From Chloroflexota bacterium (GTDB lineage: Bacteria > Chloroflexota > Anaerolineae > Promineifilales > Promineifilaceae): a DNA stretch of 33,508 nucleotides. The stretch is taken from assembly GCA_003696605.1 (NCBI GenBank), contig RFGV01000028.1, positions 1 through 33,508 of the forward strand. The letters are read 5' to 3'. Each line of letters starts with the position of its first letter. Position 1 is the stretch's first letter. The notes under the pieces are model-generated. The model worked only from the letters and a program-made list of their open reading frames with translations. It made no database searches and had not been told where the DNA came from. Shown piece by piece: positions 15,048 to 25,247 of this stretch. The translations under genes were made by a program, and so were the position numbers.

Positions 15048-16202
15048 TCATACCAAATCCCGACCTGAAGCCACAGCATCCAACACACGTAACGTTTCTG
15101 CTGCTGTTCGTTGCCAGCTAAACCGAGCCGCCTGCTGCAATCCCTTCTGGCGCAACTCATTGGCAAACTCTTCCTGAATCAATGCCGAAATAATTGCCCC
15201 AGCCATTTCCCGAGGCTTATCCGGATCTACAGCAAAACCGGCATCCCCTATCACTTCTGGCAATGAACCACTATCACTGGCTATCACAGGCACCCCAGAA
15301 GCCATCGCCTCTAACACAGGCAAGCCAAACCCTTCGTGCCGACTGGGAAACACAAACGCATCCGCATAACGGTAAAGCACCGGTTTATCTACCTCGTCCA
15401 CAAAGCCAATCCAGCGCACATATTCTTCTATTTGCAATTGCCTGATGTAGTTATCATAGTCTGGGTAAACTGGAGAGACGGTGTGTGGTTTACGCCCAGC
15501 CAATACCAGTGGGTATTGTTCACCAAGCGCCTGTCCGACATATGTATAAGCCAATAACAGTGTCGTAACATTTTTGTGCAGCTCATATCCGCCTAAGTAA
15601 AGCACATAAAAATCGGGTAAATCATACTTTTTTAAGGTGGCCATTTCCACCAGGGAATTAGTGGGTGGATGATATTCTTTTCCTACCGCCAGATAAATGG
15701 CCGTCACCATTTCTGCCGACAAACCCAGTTGCTGTATGATATCTTGCTTGCTGGCCAGGGAGTCCGTAATCACGTGACTGGCTCCCCGTGCACTAGCAGT
15801 AACCAATGCGTTATACAGCCGTGCGGAAAGACGACGCCGATATTCCGGTACCAGCATGGTGGTTAAATCGTGAATTGTGACAACCAACGGTACTGGAGAC
15901 TGCAAGGGAGCTCCCCAGTAAGGTACATGAGCGATGTCTGCCTTCACTTGTTTGCAAGCCTGGGGGAATTGAATTTGCTCAAAAATGACTTTGCCTATGT
16001 GTCCGGCACGCACAGGTATGGTATGTGTACGCACGCCTGGCGGGATGTTTTCTGGTTGTGGTTGGCCAGGTGTCTGTGGGTATATCAGGGTAATATCCAG
16101 ATCGGTGACCATCTGGTTCAGGTGCCACACAAGCTGACGCAGATATTGTCCACTGCCGGTGTGTGGCTGATTCCAGAACCAGGCGTTTATCGCTAAATGC
16201 AT
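15048..16202 (-). CDS. GT4-family glycosyltransferase (GT-B fold)
   Basis: 384 residues. The N-terminal Rossmann domain starts MHLAINAWFWNQPHTGSGQY with the Gly-rich acceptor loop and contains HDLTT (111-115). The C-terminal nucleotide-sugar domain includes LYLGGYELHKN and the retaining-GT4 E-x7-E pair E290/E298 (EGFGLPVLE). It is a cytoplasmic, probably membrane-associated enzyme that adds a sugar from an NDP-sugar to a lipid-linked or polysaccharide acceptor; the sugars are not predictable. It is the last gene of the exporter cluster, 21 bases after the small membrane protein. AGGA sits 8 bases before ATG 16202. Confidence 0.93.
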   Translation of the reverse strand: MHLAINAWFWNQPHTGSGQYLRQLVWHLNQMVTDLDITLIYPQTPGQPQPENIPPGVRTHTIPVRAGHIGKVIFEQIQFPQACKQVKADIAHVPYWGAPLQSPVPLVVTIHDLTTMLVPEYRRRLSARLYNALVTASARGASHVITDSLASKQDIIQQLGLSAEMVTAIYLAVGKEYHPPTNSLVEMATLKKYDLPDFYVLYLGGYELHKNVTTLLLAYTYVGQALGEQYPLVLAGRKPHTVSPVYPDYDNYIRQLQIEEYVRWIGFVDEVDKPVLYRYADAFVFPSRHEGFGLPVLEAMASGVPVIASDSGSLPEVIGDAGFAVDPDKPREMAGAIISALIQEEFANELRQKGLQQAARFSWQRTAAETLRVLDAVASGRDLV

Positions 16203-16223
16203 GGTTTTTTCCTGTTTTTGTTT

Positions 16224-16424
16224 TTATTTGTTGTGAAAGAGTATGGTGTCTATGAGGAGTTTACCAATGTAAACGATAAAGACAAAAATGGTGGCGGGTA
16301 CTTGCCAATAGAGAAACCAGTTTGGCGTCCAGACAGGCAGGGGGACGACGGCAATGAAGAAGGCGATGGCGGCAGCCAGGATGGCTTTTTCAAAGAAGCG
16401 TCGCCAACGGTTTGTTTTTTTCAT
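16224..16424 (-). CDS. Small two-helix membrane protein, unrecognised
   Basis: 66 residues. A basic start (MKKTNRWRRFFEK) precedes two hydrophobic segments (about 14-30 and 40-60) separated by a Pro/Trp-rich turn (PLPVWTPNW). The positive-inside rule puts both ends in the cytoplasm. It sits 20 bases after the second permease gene and 21 bases before the glycosyltransferase on the same strand, a spacing that favours a real operon member. The ribosome-binding site is weak (GAGTG). No family was recognised; it could be an accessory subunit of the exporter or of the glycosyltransferase. Confidence 0.6.
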   Translation of the reverse strand: MKKTNRWRRFFEKAILAAAIAFFIAVVPLPVWTPNWFLYWQVPATIFVFIVYIGKLLIDTILFHNK

Positions 16425-16444
16425 GGTAAATCACTCTGCTTTGT

Positions 16445-17671
16445 TTATTCGAAGCGTAAGGCGTCAATGGGGTGCAGGGATGCGGCGCGGGAGGCGGGAT
16501 AGATGCCGAAGAAGAGACCGACGGCAACAGAGAAGCCGACGGCAAGGGTAATGGCGTTGAAGGTAACGGCCGTATTTAGTTCCGGCACAGCCAGATTGAC
16601 TGCCTTTGCTCCTACCAGCCCCAACAAAATGCCTAACAAACCGCCAATTAGAGCCAGTAATATTGCTTCTGTGAGAAATTGGCTGAGGATGTCCCGTTTT
16701 TTGGCTCCAACTGCTTTACGCAGGCCAATTTCTCGTGTCCGTTCGGTAACGGAAACGAGCATAATATTCATGATGCCAATGCCTCCTACCAGCAAGGAAA
16801 TGCTGGCAATTGCACCCAGAAAGAGGGTAAGAACGGCCGTTACCGCCCCAAACGACTCTAAAAAGTCTTGTTGAGTCAAAATGAGAAAATCATCCTCATC
16901 ACGAAAGGTGATATTGTGCAACTGGCGCAATGTATTCGCGACATCAATCAATACATCATCCACTGCTTCACTATCCACAGCTTGCACCAAAATAAAATCC
17001 ACTCGCAAACGGCCGCTTTTGGGATCACGCAAATTGTAAAGACGCTCTTGCGCCGTAGTCAGTGGCACAACAACCAGATCATCCTGGCTGCCAAACACAC
17101 CGCCACCTTTCGGCTCCAAAATACCGACAACCCGAAAGTTTACACCCCGAATCTTGATATCTGTTCCGATCGGGTCCACATCTGGCGGAAAAAGGTTTTT
17201 TACCACCTCTGACCCCAGAACGGCAACACGAGAACGGCCGTTATAATCCTGCTCCGTAATAAATCGCCCGCGCGCCACCTTATAACCACGTAACGGCCCA
17301 TAATCCGGCGTTGTCGCCCGTATAGAACCCTGATACACCGTTCCCTGATACCGTAACTCAGAACTCCGAATCACCATAGGCGCAACCGCCACCACATTCG
17401 GCACCAACACCGGATCTGCCAGTGCCCTGGCGTCATCCATCGTCAATGTCGAAGTTGCCCGCCCCGGATCATCCGTAGGCAATACAAATACCAGGTTCGT
17501 TCCCAATCCAGCAAACTGATCAGCCACAAAGCGCGTGACGCCATCCCCAATAGCCAGCAAAGTGATCACAGCCGCCACACCAATCATAATCCCCAACATT
17601 GTCAGGGCTGCTCTCAGTTTATTCGCTCGTAGCGAATCCAGTGCAATTCGTATGTTCTCACTAATATTCAT
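16445..17671 (-). CDS. MacB/FtsX-type ABC transporter permease (second copy)
   Basis: 408 residues from ATG 17671; the frame is open further upstream, but that stretch overlaps the first permease and lacks family similarity. Four membrane helices follow the MacB plan: one near 20-42, a large extracytoplasmic domain (about 45-285), then three C-terminal helices. The conserved motif VGGIGIMNIMLVSVTERTREIGLRKAVGAK connecting to the last helices is present and ends at the typical PIDALRFE. It starts 2 bases after the stop of the first permease (TAGAAATG), so translational coupling is likely. The two permeases are paralogues, presumably forming a heterodimer with the ATPase at 18933. Confidence 0.92.
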   Translation of the reverse strand: MNISENIRIALDSLRANKLRAALTMLGIMIGVAAVITLLAIGDGVTRFVADQFAGLGTNLVFVLPTDDPGRATSTLTMDDARALADPVLVPNVVAVAPMVIRSSELRYQGTVYQGSIRATTPDYGPLRGYKVARGRFITEQDYNGRSRVAVLGSEVVKNLFPPDVDPIGTDIKIRGVNFRVVGILEPKGGGVFGSQDDLVVVPLTTAQERLYNLRDPKSGRLRVDFILVQAVDSEAVDDVLIDVANTLRQLHNITFRDEDDFLILTQQDFLESFGAVTAVLTLFLGAIASISLLVGGIGIMNIMLVSVTERTREIGLRKAVGAKKRDILSQFLTEAILLALIGGLLGILLGLVGAKAVNLAVPELNTAVTFNAITLAVGFSVAVGLFFGIYPASRAASLHPIDALRFE

Positions 17672-17673
17672 TT

Positions 17674-18915
17674 CTACTCGTACCGCAATGCCTCTATTGG
17701 ATTCAACGCCGCCGCCCGCGTGGCCGGATAAACACCAAACAATAATCCCACACTGGCTGAGATGGCAATGGCCCCCATAACGGCCGTCCAGTCCACCGTC
17801 GGTTGCAATGTATCCGACAACCCAGAAATAATCCGCGTGCCAGCCATGCCCAGCAACAAGCCAATCAAACCACCAGTTACAGCCAACGTAACCGCTTCCA
17901 CCAAAAACTGCCATAAAATATCATGCCGCTTGGCTCCGACCGCTTTACGCAAGCCAATCTCCCGTGTTCGTTCAGTCACGGACACAAGCATAATATTCAT
18001 AATACCAATCCCCCCCACCAACAGCGAAATACCAGCAATAACGCCCAAAAATATGGTTAAAACCCCGGTAATCTGGCCAAACGCTGATACCAGCTCTTCC
18101 TGACTGACAACGGTAAAATCATCCTCGTCCCGAAAGGTAATATTATGTGTTTCCCGCAAAGCCAGTTGAATTTCGGCAATTGCTGCTTCCTGGCGCTCTT
18201 CATTAATGACCTGTGCGTAAATCAAGTCCACCCGTAACTTGCCATCCGGTCGCCGTGCCGGAAAAAGGCGACGCTGGGCAGTTGTAATAGGAATCAATAT
18301 CAAATCGTCTTGATCATTAAAGCCAGAGCCACCTTTTTCTTCCATTAACCCAATGACGCGAAAGTTAATGTTGTTGATTTTGATGTTTTCTCCAATGGGG
18401 GGCTCTCCATTGGGAAATAGTTCTTCGTAAACAGTTTGTCCTAACACAGCCACACGGGCGTTGGTTGTAACATCCTGCTCAGTAAAGAAGCTGCCAGCAA
18501 CAGGAAAGAAATTGCGAACTTGAGGGAAATCAGGGGTTGTGCCGGTGATGTTTGTGCGTACTTCCTGCCCGCCTCGGGTAACGGTGGCAAAACGGCCGTA
18601 TTCTGGCACCACTGCTATCACATCCGGCACAACAAACGGATCCGACAAGACAGCCACATCCTCATCCGTCAAACCCAACCCACCAGCACGTCGTGGCCCC
18701 TGCTCCGGTGACAACTGCCCCGGAATAATAAACAACAAGTTATTACCCAAATCCTCAAACTCACCCGTTACCACCTGCTCTACTCCACGCCCCACAGAAA
18801 CCAGCGTAATGACAGCTGCCACCCCGATGATAATTCCCAACATCGTTAGCAACGAGCGCAGCTTGTTGGCAGCCAACCCATCCAGCGCCATCCGGAAATT
18901 CTCGGTCAGGTTCAT
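17674..18915 (-). CDS. MacB/FtsX-type ABC transporter permease (first copy)
   Basis: 413 residues from ATG 18915 (GAGGGG 7 bases upstream); a GTG at 18921 is in frame. Same architecture as the second copy: N-terminal helix after NKLRSLLTMLGIIIGVAAV, a periplasmic-type domain containing the TTPDFPQVRNF and FRVIGLMEEKGG blocks, then three helices ending NPIEALRYE. MacB-type proteins usually carry the ATPase in the same chain; here it is separate (18933), as in LolCDE-like and many Gram-positive exporters. It starts 17 bases after the ATPase stop codon. Confidence 0.93.
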   Translation of the reverse strand: MNLTENFRMALDGLAANKLRSLLTMLGIIIGVAAVITLVSVGRGVEQVVTGEFEDLGNNLLFIIPGQLSPEQGPRRAGGLGLTDEDVAVLSDPFVVPDVIAVVPEYGRFATVTRGGQEVRTNITGTTPDFPQVRNFFPVAGSFFTEQDVTTNARVAVLGQTVYEELFPNGEPPIGENIKINNINFRVIGLMEEKGGSGFNDQDDLILIPITTAQRRLFPARRPDGKLRVDLIYAQVINEERQEAAIAEIQLALRETHNITFRDEDDFTVVSQEELVSAFGQITGVLTIFLGVIAGISLLVGGIGIMNIMLVSVTERTREIGLRKAVGAKRHDILWQFLVEAVTLAVTGGLIGLLLGMAGTRIISGLSDTLQPTVDWTAVMGAIAISASVGLLFGVYPATRAAALNPIEALRYE

Positions 18916-18932
18916 AGGCACGCCCCTCTAAT

Positions 18933-19691
18933 CTAATGCAACGCCTGATCAGACGGCCGTTTTGCCAGTCCAGCCACCAACGGCTCTGCCACCACCTCAT
19001 CCCGCACAATCTGACCATCCGCCAAGGTCACAATCCGGTTTGTATGACGCGCAATCCATGGATCATGCGTCACAAACACAATCGTTATCCCCTGCTCCCG
19101 ATTCAACTTCTGAAAAATCTGCATAATCTCCGTACCCGATTTACTATCCAGATTACCCGTTGGCTCATCTGCCAAAATAATCGCCGGTTCATTCACCAAT
19201 GCCCGAGCAATAGCCACCCGCTGTTGCTGTCCACCAGACAACTCACTCGGCTTATGGTGCAAGCGATCTCCCAATCCAACCAACTCCAAAGCCCATTTAG
19301 CCCGTTCCCGTCGCTGCCGCTTGCCTGCATAAATCAACGGCAATTCCACCTGCCGCAAAGCAGTTGTCCGTGGCAACAAATTAAAGTTCTGAAACACAAA
19401 TCCGATTTTTCGATTGCGGATTTCAGCCAGTTCATTATCTGTCAGCTTACTCACATCTTCACCATCCAGGATATACTCCCCACTGGTTGGCTGATCGAGC
19501 GCACCCAACATATTCATCATGGTCGACTTCCCCGAACCGGATGGCCCCATAATGGATAAAAATTCACCAGGGTAAATATTCAGGGAAACACCACGCAAAG
19601 CATGGACCTCATGTTCGCCCATTTTGTAAATTTTAGTCAGGTTACGTACAGTAATGATGGGATTACGGCCGTTTTCACTCAAACCACTCAC
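18933..19691 (-). CDS. ABC transporter ATPase, MacB/LolD type
   Basis: 252 residues from GTG 19691, preceded by GGGGG; an ATG at 19693 is in another frame and closes at once. Walker [11 protein letters not shown] loop [10 protein letters not shown], signature LSGGQQQR, Walker [13 protein letters not shown] and H-loop THD are all intact. Sequence character ([17 protein letters not shown]) is of the LolD/MacB group, which powers mechanotransmission rather than channel transport. It sits 11 bases after the adaptor gene and 17 before the first permease, completing the tripartite inner part of the exporter. A 25-residue C-terminal tail beyond the fold has no known role. Confidence 0.96.
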   Translation of the reverse strand: MSGLSENGRNPIITVRNLTKIYKMGEHEVHALRGVSLNIYPGEFLSIMGPSGSGKSTMMNMLGALDQPTSGEYILDGEDVSKLTDNELAEIRNRKIGFVFQNFNLLPRTTALRQVELPLIYAGKRQRRERAKWALELVGLGDRLHHKPSELSGGQQQRVAIARALVNEPAIILADEPTGNLDSKSGTEIMQIFQKLNREQGITIVFVTHDPWIARHTNRIVTLADGQIVRDEVVAEPLVAGLAKRPSDQALH

Positions 19692-19702
19692 ATCACACCC
19701 CC

Positions 19703-21256
19703 CTAATTCCCACCAAACAAATTAAAACCCTCACGAGAATTTGTTACAACAACAACATCCCCCTCTTGCAAACCACTAATCACCTCACTAAACTGCTCAT
19801 TCCGCAAACCAGTTTCAATAGGCACCTCTTCAATCACACCATCCGGACGTCGTACATTCACCAAAGCCGCACCCGTCTCCCGGTCCAGACGAATCGCCCA
19901 ATTAGGCACACGCAACACATCCTCCACCTCTTCCACAATAATAGATGCATTGGCACTCATCCCCGGCCGCAACTCGACATCCTGCTCCCCAACAATATTA
20001 ATCGTCACCAAAAACGTCACCACCCCCCCCACATTCGTCGGCGTAGGTGCAATTTCGGCCACCTCACCCTGAACAACCACATCCGGCAAAGCATCCAGCG
20101 TAATTTCCACCGGTTGTCCCACAGCCACACGCTCAATATCAATCTCATCTACATTCACATCAATATGAAACGATTCTTCACTCACAATCGTAATAACCGG
20201 CACACCCGGCGACACCTGTTCCCCCTTATTCACCTGAACACTCGCCACCGTACCTGCCACCGGTGCGATAATCTGAGCCTCTTCCAACCTCACCTTGGCC
20301 AGCTCCAGATTAGTACGGGCACTCTCCACCTGTGCTTCCAAAATGGCAATCTCTTCTTCTGTAGGCGGCTCCAACAAGCGATCATAAGCAGCCTTGGCCC
20401 GTGCCACATTTGCTTCAGCTACAGCCACATTACCCTGTGCCGCCAACACATTGGCCTGAGCACTGGCAATCGCTGCATCCGCTGCCTGAATATCAGCCGC
20501 ACTCGGCCCAGCCAATAAATCAGCCAATTGAGCCTCTGCCGCCGCCAAAGCAGCATTCGCATTTTCCAGATTGGCACGGGCTTGCTCTTCCGGCGCCCCC
20601 AAACCAGGACACTCCTCCCGTTCTGAGCCATCAGGCAAAGTAATCTTGAAACATTCTATTGTACGGTTATAGGCATCCTGAGCATTTTTCTGCTGCAATC
20701 TGGCATTGGCTACCTGGGCTTCGGCAGCAGCAATCTGACCCGGCGTTGGGCCAGCCAGCAGTTGCGCTTTTTGGGCCTGCGCTTGCAAAACGGCCGCTTC
20801 CGCCGCCGCCAGATTCGCCTGCGCCACCTGCAATTGCGCTTCGGCCGCATCAATATCCGCCTGCGCCGTCGCCAGAGTAGCCGGCGTCGGTTCACTATTC
20901 AACCGCTGTTGCAAAGTCAACTCCTGAATACGCAAAGCATCCTCTGCCTGCTTTACCGCCAACTCCAATTCGGCCGTGCCCAACGTCGCCAACACATCCC
21001 CTGCCTGCACAACCGCCCCCCGGCGCACATTCAACTCCTGAACAGTCCCCGCCACACCAAAAGTCAGTGTAACCAACGCCTCAGGCTCAATCGTCCCCGT
21101 TGCACTAACCGTCGCCGTAATCTTATCCCGTTCCACCACAGCCTCACGCAACACCTCAAACGCCGGTTCCTGGCTAGCAACACGCTGCCGACGCAAAAAC
21201 AGCCCTCCAACTACCAACAAAACAACAAGCCCAACAATGATCCCTACTCTGCGCAT
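19703..21256 (-). CDS. Membrane-fusion/periplasmic adaptor (HlyD/MacA type) with long repeated coiled coil
   Basis: 517 residues from ATG 21256 (AAGGA just upstream); ATG 21271 is an alternative. An N-terminal anchor helix (about 4-20) is followed by the first lipoyl half and then an unusually long alanine-rich coiled-coil hairpin (about 95-335). Inside the hairpin, LLAGP/LLEPP-led units starting near 166, 247 and 294 recur, each followed by an AAAEAQV-like helix, suggesting internal repeats. One segment carries two cysteines (202 and 216) around a short polar loop. The second lipoyl half ([14 protein letters not shown]) and beta-barrel domains follow. It is the first gene of the exporter operon. 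Its cargo is unknown; MacA relatives carry peptides, lipids or siderophores. Confidence 0.93.
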   Translation of the reverse strand: MRRVGIIVGLVVLLVVGGLFLRRQRVASQEPAFEVLREAVVERDKITATVSATGTIEPEALVTLTFGVAGTVQELNVRRGAVVQAGDVLATLGTAELELAVKQAEDALRIQELTLQQRLNSEPTPATLATAQADIDAAEAQLQVAQANLAAAEAAVLQAQAQKAQLLAGPTPGQIAAAEAQVANARLQQKNAQDAYNRTIECFKITLPDGSEREECPGLGAPEEQARANLENANAALAAAEAQLADLLAGPSAADIQAADAAIASAQANVLAAQGNVAVAEANVARAKAAYDRLLEPPTEEEIAILEAQVESARTNLELAKVRLEEAQIIAPVAGTVASVQVNKGEQVSPGVPVITIVSEESFHIDVNVDEIDIERVAVGQPVEITLDALPDVVVQGEVAEIAPTPTNVGGVVTFLVTINIVGEQDVELRPGMSANASIIVEEVEDVLRVPNWAIRLDRETGAALVNVRRPDGVIEEVPIETGLRNEQFSEVISGLQEGDVVVVTNSREGFNLFGGN

Positions 21257-21271
21257 AGTTCCTTCCCACAT

Positions 21272-21495
21272 CTCATTAAAATTTTCTTCTTAAACCCTGA
21301 GTTTAATAAACACCACATCAACCCAAATTTGTGACATGCAACCAAATATCCAAACACCAACAATCGCATGATTATAAACAAACAAAACCCAAAACCATAA
21401 CGACAAAAAAACAAAAACACAAATTCCAAACTTTCATTAACAAAACCATTCCGTTAACTTTCCATCAAAACGCTTCTCACAACACCATTCGTCTA
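21272..21495 (-). other. A-rich divergent leader of the exporter operon
   Basis: This stretch between the adaptor gene and the rex promoter holds no convincing gene. On the leftward strand there is a perfect TATAAT (21376-21371) without a clear -35 partner, and an AT-rich hairpin TTAAAC-CCTGA-GTTTAA (21290-21306) in the presumed leader. The segment 21375-21430 is a run of A with scattered C on the top strand. Confidence 0.35.
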
Positions 21496-21524
21496 TTGCG
21501 ATGGCTATTTAGATATGTTACAAT
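21496..21524 (+). promoter_or_regulatory. Promoter of rex
   Basis: TTGCGA (21496-21501) and TACAAT (21519-21524) are separated by exactly 17 bases. Transcription would start near 21531, about 46 bases before the GTG start, inside the Rex-like operator. Confidence 0.6.
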
Positions 21525-21527
21525 TAT

Positions 21528-21545
21528 TTGTGAAAAGTTACACGA
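21528..21545. promoter_or_regulatory. Candidate Rex operator (autoregulation)
   Basis: TTGTGAAAAGTTACACGA matches the TTGTG-N8-CACAA Rex consensus with one mismatch in the right arm. It begins 4 bases after the -10 box and covers the expected transcription start, a position suited to repression of rex by its own product. Confidence 0.5.
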
Positions 21546-21576
21546 ATCACTTGCACACGGCAAAAGGAAACAGAAC

Positions 21577-22197
21577 GTGGTTGATGTTCCAGACATTGTA
21601 ATCGGACGCTTACCTATTTATCTACGTGAACTAACACGGCTGGCTGAAGAAGAAAACCAAACCACCACTTCCTCTCACGAGCTGGGGCAACGTTTGGGCA
21701 TCAGCTCAGCCCAAATTCGTAAAGATCTTTCTCACTTTGGTGAATTTGGCAAACAGGGAACTGGTTACCACATTAACTACCTGATAGAACAACTACGAGA
21801 AATTCTACACCTGACCCAAGAATGGCCAGTGGCACTAATTGGCGCAGGCTATCTGGGACATGCTTTAGCCCACTACGACGGTTTCAAGCCACGTGGTTTC
21901 GTCATCACCTGTGTTTTCGATAACGATCCACGAAAAATTGGAGAAAACCTCAATGGGCTCGTCGTTTCAGACATCCACGATATGGAATCAATTATCCAGG
22001 AAAAAAATATCAAAATTGCTATCCTGGCTACGCCAGCTAATACAGCCCAAGAAATAACAGATCGCCTGGTCAAGGCAGGAGTCAAAGCCATTCTAAATTA
22101 CGCTCCCATCCATCTCAACGTTCCCCCCGATGTACAGGTGAGCTACAGCGATCCAGTTGTCCAACTCCAGCGAATGACCTATTACTTAACTCCCTAA
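21577..22197 (+). CDS. rex: Redox-sensing transcriptional repressor Rex
   Basis: 206 residues from GTG 21577, chosen because AAAAGGA lies 8 bases upstream and the length fits the family; a longer in-frame ORF from 21331 would include the promoter. An N-terminal winged helix (about 1-80; SSHELGQRLGISSAQIRKDLSHFG) binds DNA. The Rossmann domain has GAGYLG (89-94; usually GAGNLG) and D115 after the second strand, where NADH or NAD+ binds. The C-terminal helix region VQLQRMTYYL makes the domain-swapped dimer. Rex releases DNA when NADH is high and typically controls respiratory and fermentation genes. Three Rex-like sites are present in this window. Confidence 0.96.
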   Translation: MVDVPDIVIGRLPIYLRELTRLAEEENQTTTSSHELGQRLGISSAQIRKDLSHFGEFGKQGTGYHINYLIEQLREILHLTQEWPVALIGAGYLGHALAHYDGFKPRGFVITCVFDNDPRKIGENLNGLVVSDIHDMESIIQEKNIKIAILATPANTAQEITDRLVKAGVKAILNYAPIHLNVPPDVQVSYSDPVVQLQRMTYYLTP

Positions 22198-22215
22198 GTA
22201 AATGCACAAGTAATA

Positions 22216-22250
22216 AAAAAGCCCCTTCTTAAAACAGAAGGGGCTTTTTC
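22216..22250. terminator. Bidirectional terminator between rex and mreB
   Basis: GCCCCTTCT (22221-22229) pairs with AGAAGGGGC (22236-22244) around a 6-base loop, flanked by AAAAAA on the left and TTTTT on the right. It therefore ends both the rightward rex transcript and the leftward atp-mreB transcript. Confidence 0.93.
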
Positions 22251-22269
22251 CTTTTTCTGCTTCAACAAA

Positions 22270-23286
22270 TTAGAAGTCAGGCACACTCCGTTTCAAAATG
22301 TGCAATTCTGACAATGTACGCCCCGCCCCAATAACAGTACATGCGATGGGATTATCAGCCACATAAGCCGGAACACCTGTTTCGCGCGTAATTAGCGTAT
22401 CTATCTCTCGTAGCAAGGCACCACCACCAGTCAAAGCCATTCCTCGGTCAATAATATCCGAAGATAATTCCGGTGGCGTTTTGGCTAATACGGCACGGAT
22501 CACATTGACAACAGCTGATAACGGTTCTGCCAGGGCCTCAACAATTTCACTGGTACGTACAGTAATCGTCTTGGGGAGTCCAGCAATTTGATCACGCCCT
22601 TGAACTTGCATTTCCAGTTCTTCTTCCAGCTCAATAGCTGACCCAATTTTAATTTTGATGGATTCGGCCGTTGGCTCACCAATCACAAGATTATATTTTT
22701 TACGAATGTAATTGATGATAGCCTCATCCAAATGAACTCCACCCACACGCACCGATTCAGCACACACGATACCATTCATCGAAACAACGGCCGCTTCTGT
22801 CGAGCCACCACCCAAATCCACCACCATATTCCCCGTTGGTGTGCCAATTGGCAAACCAGCCCCAATCGCTGCCGCCAGTGGTTCCGGAATCAAATGCACC
22901 TCACGCGCCCCTGCCGTCAACGCCGCTTCTCGTACCGCCCGTCGCTCCACACTAGTTACACCATAAGGCACACTAATAATAACCACCGGCTTCCGCAAGC
23001 GAAAACGACCAGTTACCTTGCCGATAAAATACTCCAGCATACCCTGGGTAACATAAAAGTCAGCAATAACACCATCCCGCAAGGGACGCATTACTTCGAT
23101 CTCTTCCGGAGTACGGCCGTACATCTCCTTTGCCGCGCGGCCCACTTCCACAATCTTAATCTTGTCTCCATCCTCGCTAAACGCAACCACAGACGGCTCT
23201 TGCAAAACAACACCACGATTCTGGTCATAAACCAGAATATTCACCGTCCCCAGGTCAACAGCAATATGCGGAGTAAAAATTGCCAC
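22270..23286 (-). CDS. mreB: Rod-shape determining actin homologue MreB
   Basis: 338 residues from GTG 23286, two bases after the atpC stop. MreB polymerises under the membrane and guides the elongasome. The actin-fold motifs are complete: phosphate-1 [12 protein letters not shown] (9-20), the connect motif with [14 protein letters not shown], phosphate-2 [15 protein letters not shown] and adenosine motif ALTGGGALL. The length is normal. It has no mreC or mreD beside it and is instead the last gene of the F1 ATP synthase cluster. Whether it is co-transcribed or has its own promoter inside atpC is not visible. Confidence 0.96.
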   Translation of the reverse strand: MAIFTPHIAVDLGTVNILVYDQNRGVVLQEPSVVAFSEDGDKIKIVEVGRAAKEMYGRTPEEIEVMRPLRDGVIADFYVTQGMLEYFIGKVTGRFRLRKPVVIISVPYGVTSVERRAVREAALTAGAREVHLIPEPLAAAIGAGLPIGTPTGNMVVDLGGGSTEAAVVSMNGIVCAESVRVGGVHLDEAIINYIRKKYNLVIGEPTAESIKIKIGSAIELEEELEMQVQGRDQIAGLPKTITVRTSEIVEALAEPLSAVVNVIRAVLAKTPPELSSDIIDRGMALTGGGALLREIDTLITRETGVPAYVADNPIACTVIGAGRTLSELHILKRSVPDF

Positions 23287-23288
23287 GG

Positions 23289-23744
23289 CTACTCTTGATC
23301 CTCAAAACTTTCTCGGCCAGTAGGCATCGCCCGCCGACGGCGACGGCGACGCGCCACATCAATCCGAATTTGCGCCCGTTGCAACGAAGCCCGAATCTGC
23401 GCATAACGCTCCGGATCCTCTGGCACACCCTCTTTCATCAACTGCTCTGCATGCTCACGAGCCTTTTCCGCCCGCTCAATATCAATTTCCTCAGCATGTT
23501 CAGCCGAATCCGCCAAAATCACCACCTTATCCGGCTGAATTTCAGCAAAACCACCACCAATCGCAAAATATTCTTCCTGCCCACCAACACGCACAACCAC
23601 CTCACCAAAACCCAATGTTGTCAATAACGGCGTGTGCTTGGGCAGAATCCCCATGCGGCCTTCAGAACCCGGCAAACTCACCGAATCCACATCACCGCTA
23701 AAAACCGTTCGTTCCTGTGTTACAATTTCACATCGAATTGGCAT
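23289..23744 (-). CDS. atpC: F1 ATP synthase epsilon subunit
   Basis: 151 residues, slightly longer than the common 130-140. The N-terminal beta-sandwich (about 1-85) has the family motifs [13 protein letters not shown] and [10 protein letters not shown]. The C-terminal helical hairpin begins near 88 and ends in a very basic run of seven arginines (RRRRRRR) near 132-138. The epsilon subunit links gamma to the c-ring and its C-terminal helices can inhibit ATP hydrolysis. Start ATG 23744 follows GGGGGTG. It lies 82 bases downstream of atpD, with a hairpin in between, and 2 bases before mreB. Confidence 0.96.
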   Translation of the reverse strand: MPIRCEIVTQERTVFSGDVDSVSLPGSEGRMGILPKHTPLLTTLGFGEVVVRVGGQEEYFAIGGGFAEIQPDKVVILADSAEHAEEIDIERAEKAREHAEQLMKEGVPEDPERYAQIRASLQRAQIRIDVARRRRRRRAMPTGRESFEDQE

Positions 23745-23769
23745 TTTTCACCCCCTCAGGGTAGGAAAA

Positions 23770-23804
23770 GATGCCAGGCCACACAGTTCCACCGACCTGG
23801 CATC
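23770..23804 (-). repeat. Intercistronic hairpin between atpD and atpC
   Basis: GATGCCAGG (23770-23778) and CCTGGCATC (23796-23804) form a perfect 9-bp stem with a 17-base loop. On the leftward transcript TTTTCC follows, so partial termination or RNA processing before atpC is possible. Confidence 0.6.
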
Positions 23805-23826
23805 TCCTTTCATATACACACCAATT

Positions 23827-25239
<1,413 letters not shown>

Positions 25240-25247
25240 TTATGCTC

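Noticed and set aside
17672-17914. N-terminal extension of the second permease
   Set aside because: It lies entirely within the first permease gene and looks like an out-of-frame shadow (Gly/Trp/Cys-rich); the FtsX start MNISENIRIAL at 17671 fits its paralogue.
21314-21331. Second Rex-like half site TTTGTGACATGCAACC upstream of the exporter operon
   Set aside because: Only one arm (TTGTGA) matches; the other side has 3 of 6 bases, no better than chance.
20701-21334. Arg/Gln/Leu-rich plus-strand frame opposite the adaptor gene
   Set aside because: It is the reverse shadow of the alanine-rich coiled coil; there is no ribosome-binding site and no recognisable protein character.
21331-21576. 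Rex frame extended upstream to 21331
   Set aside because: The extra 82 residues are low in similarity to Rex, cross the promoter and operator, and lack a ribosome-binding site; GTG 21577 gives the normal family length.
23756-23803. 15-codon ORF between atpD and atpC
   Set aside because: Its ATG is only about two bases from the AAAGGAG run and it lies in the hairpin; length and spacing are not convincing.
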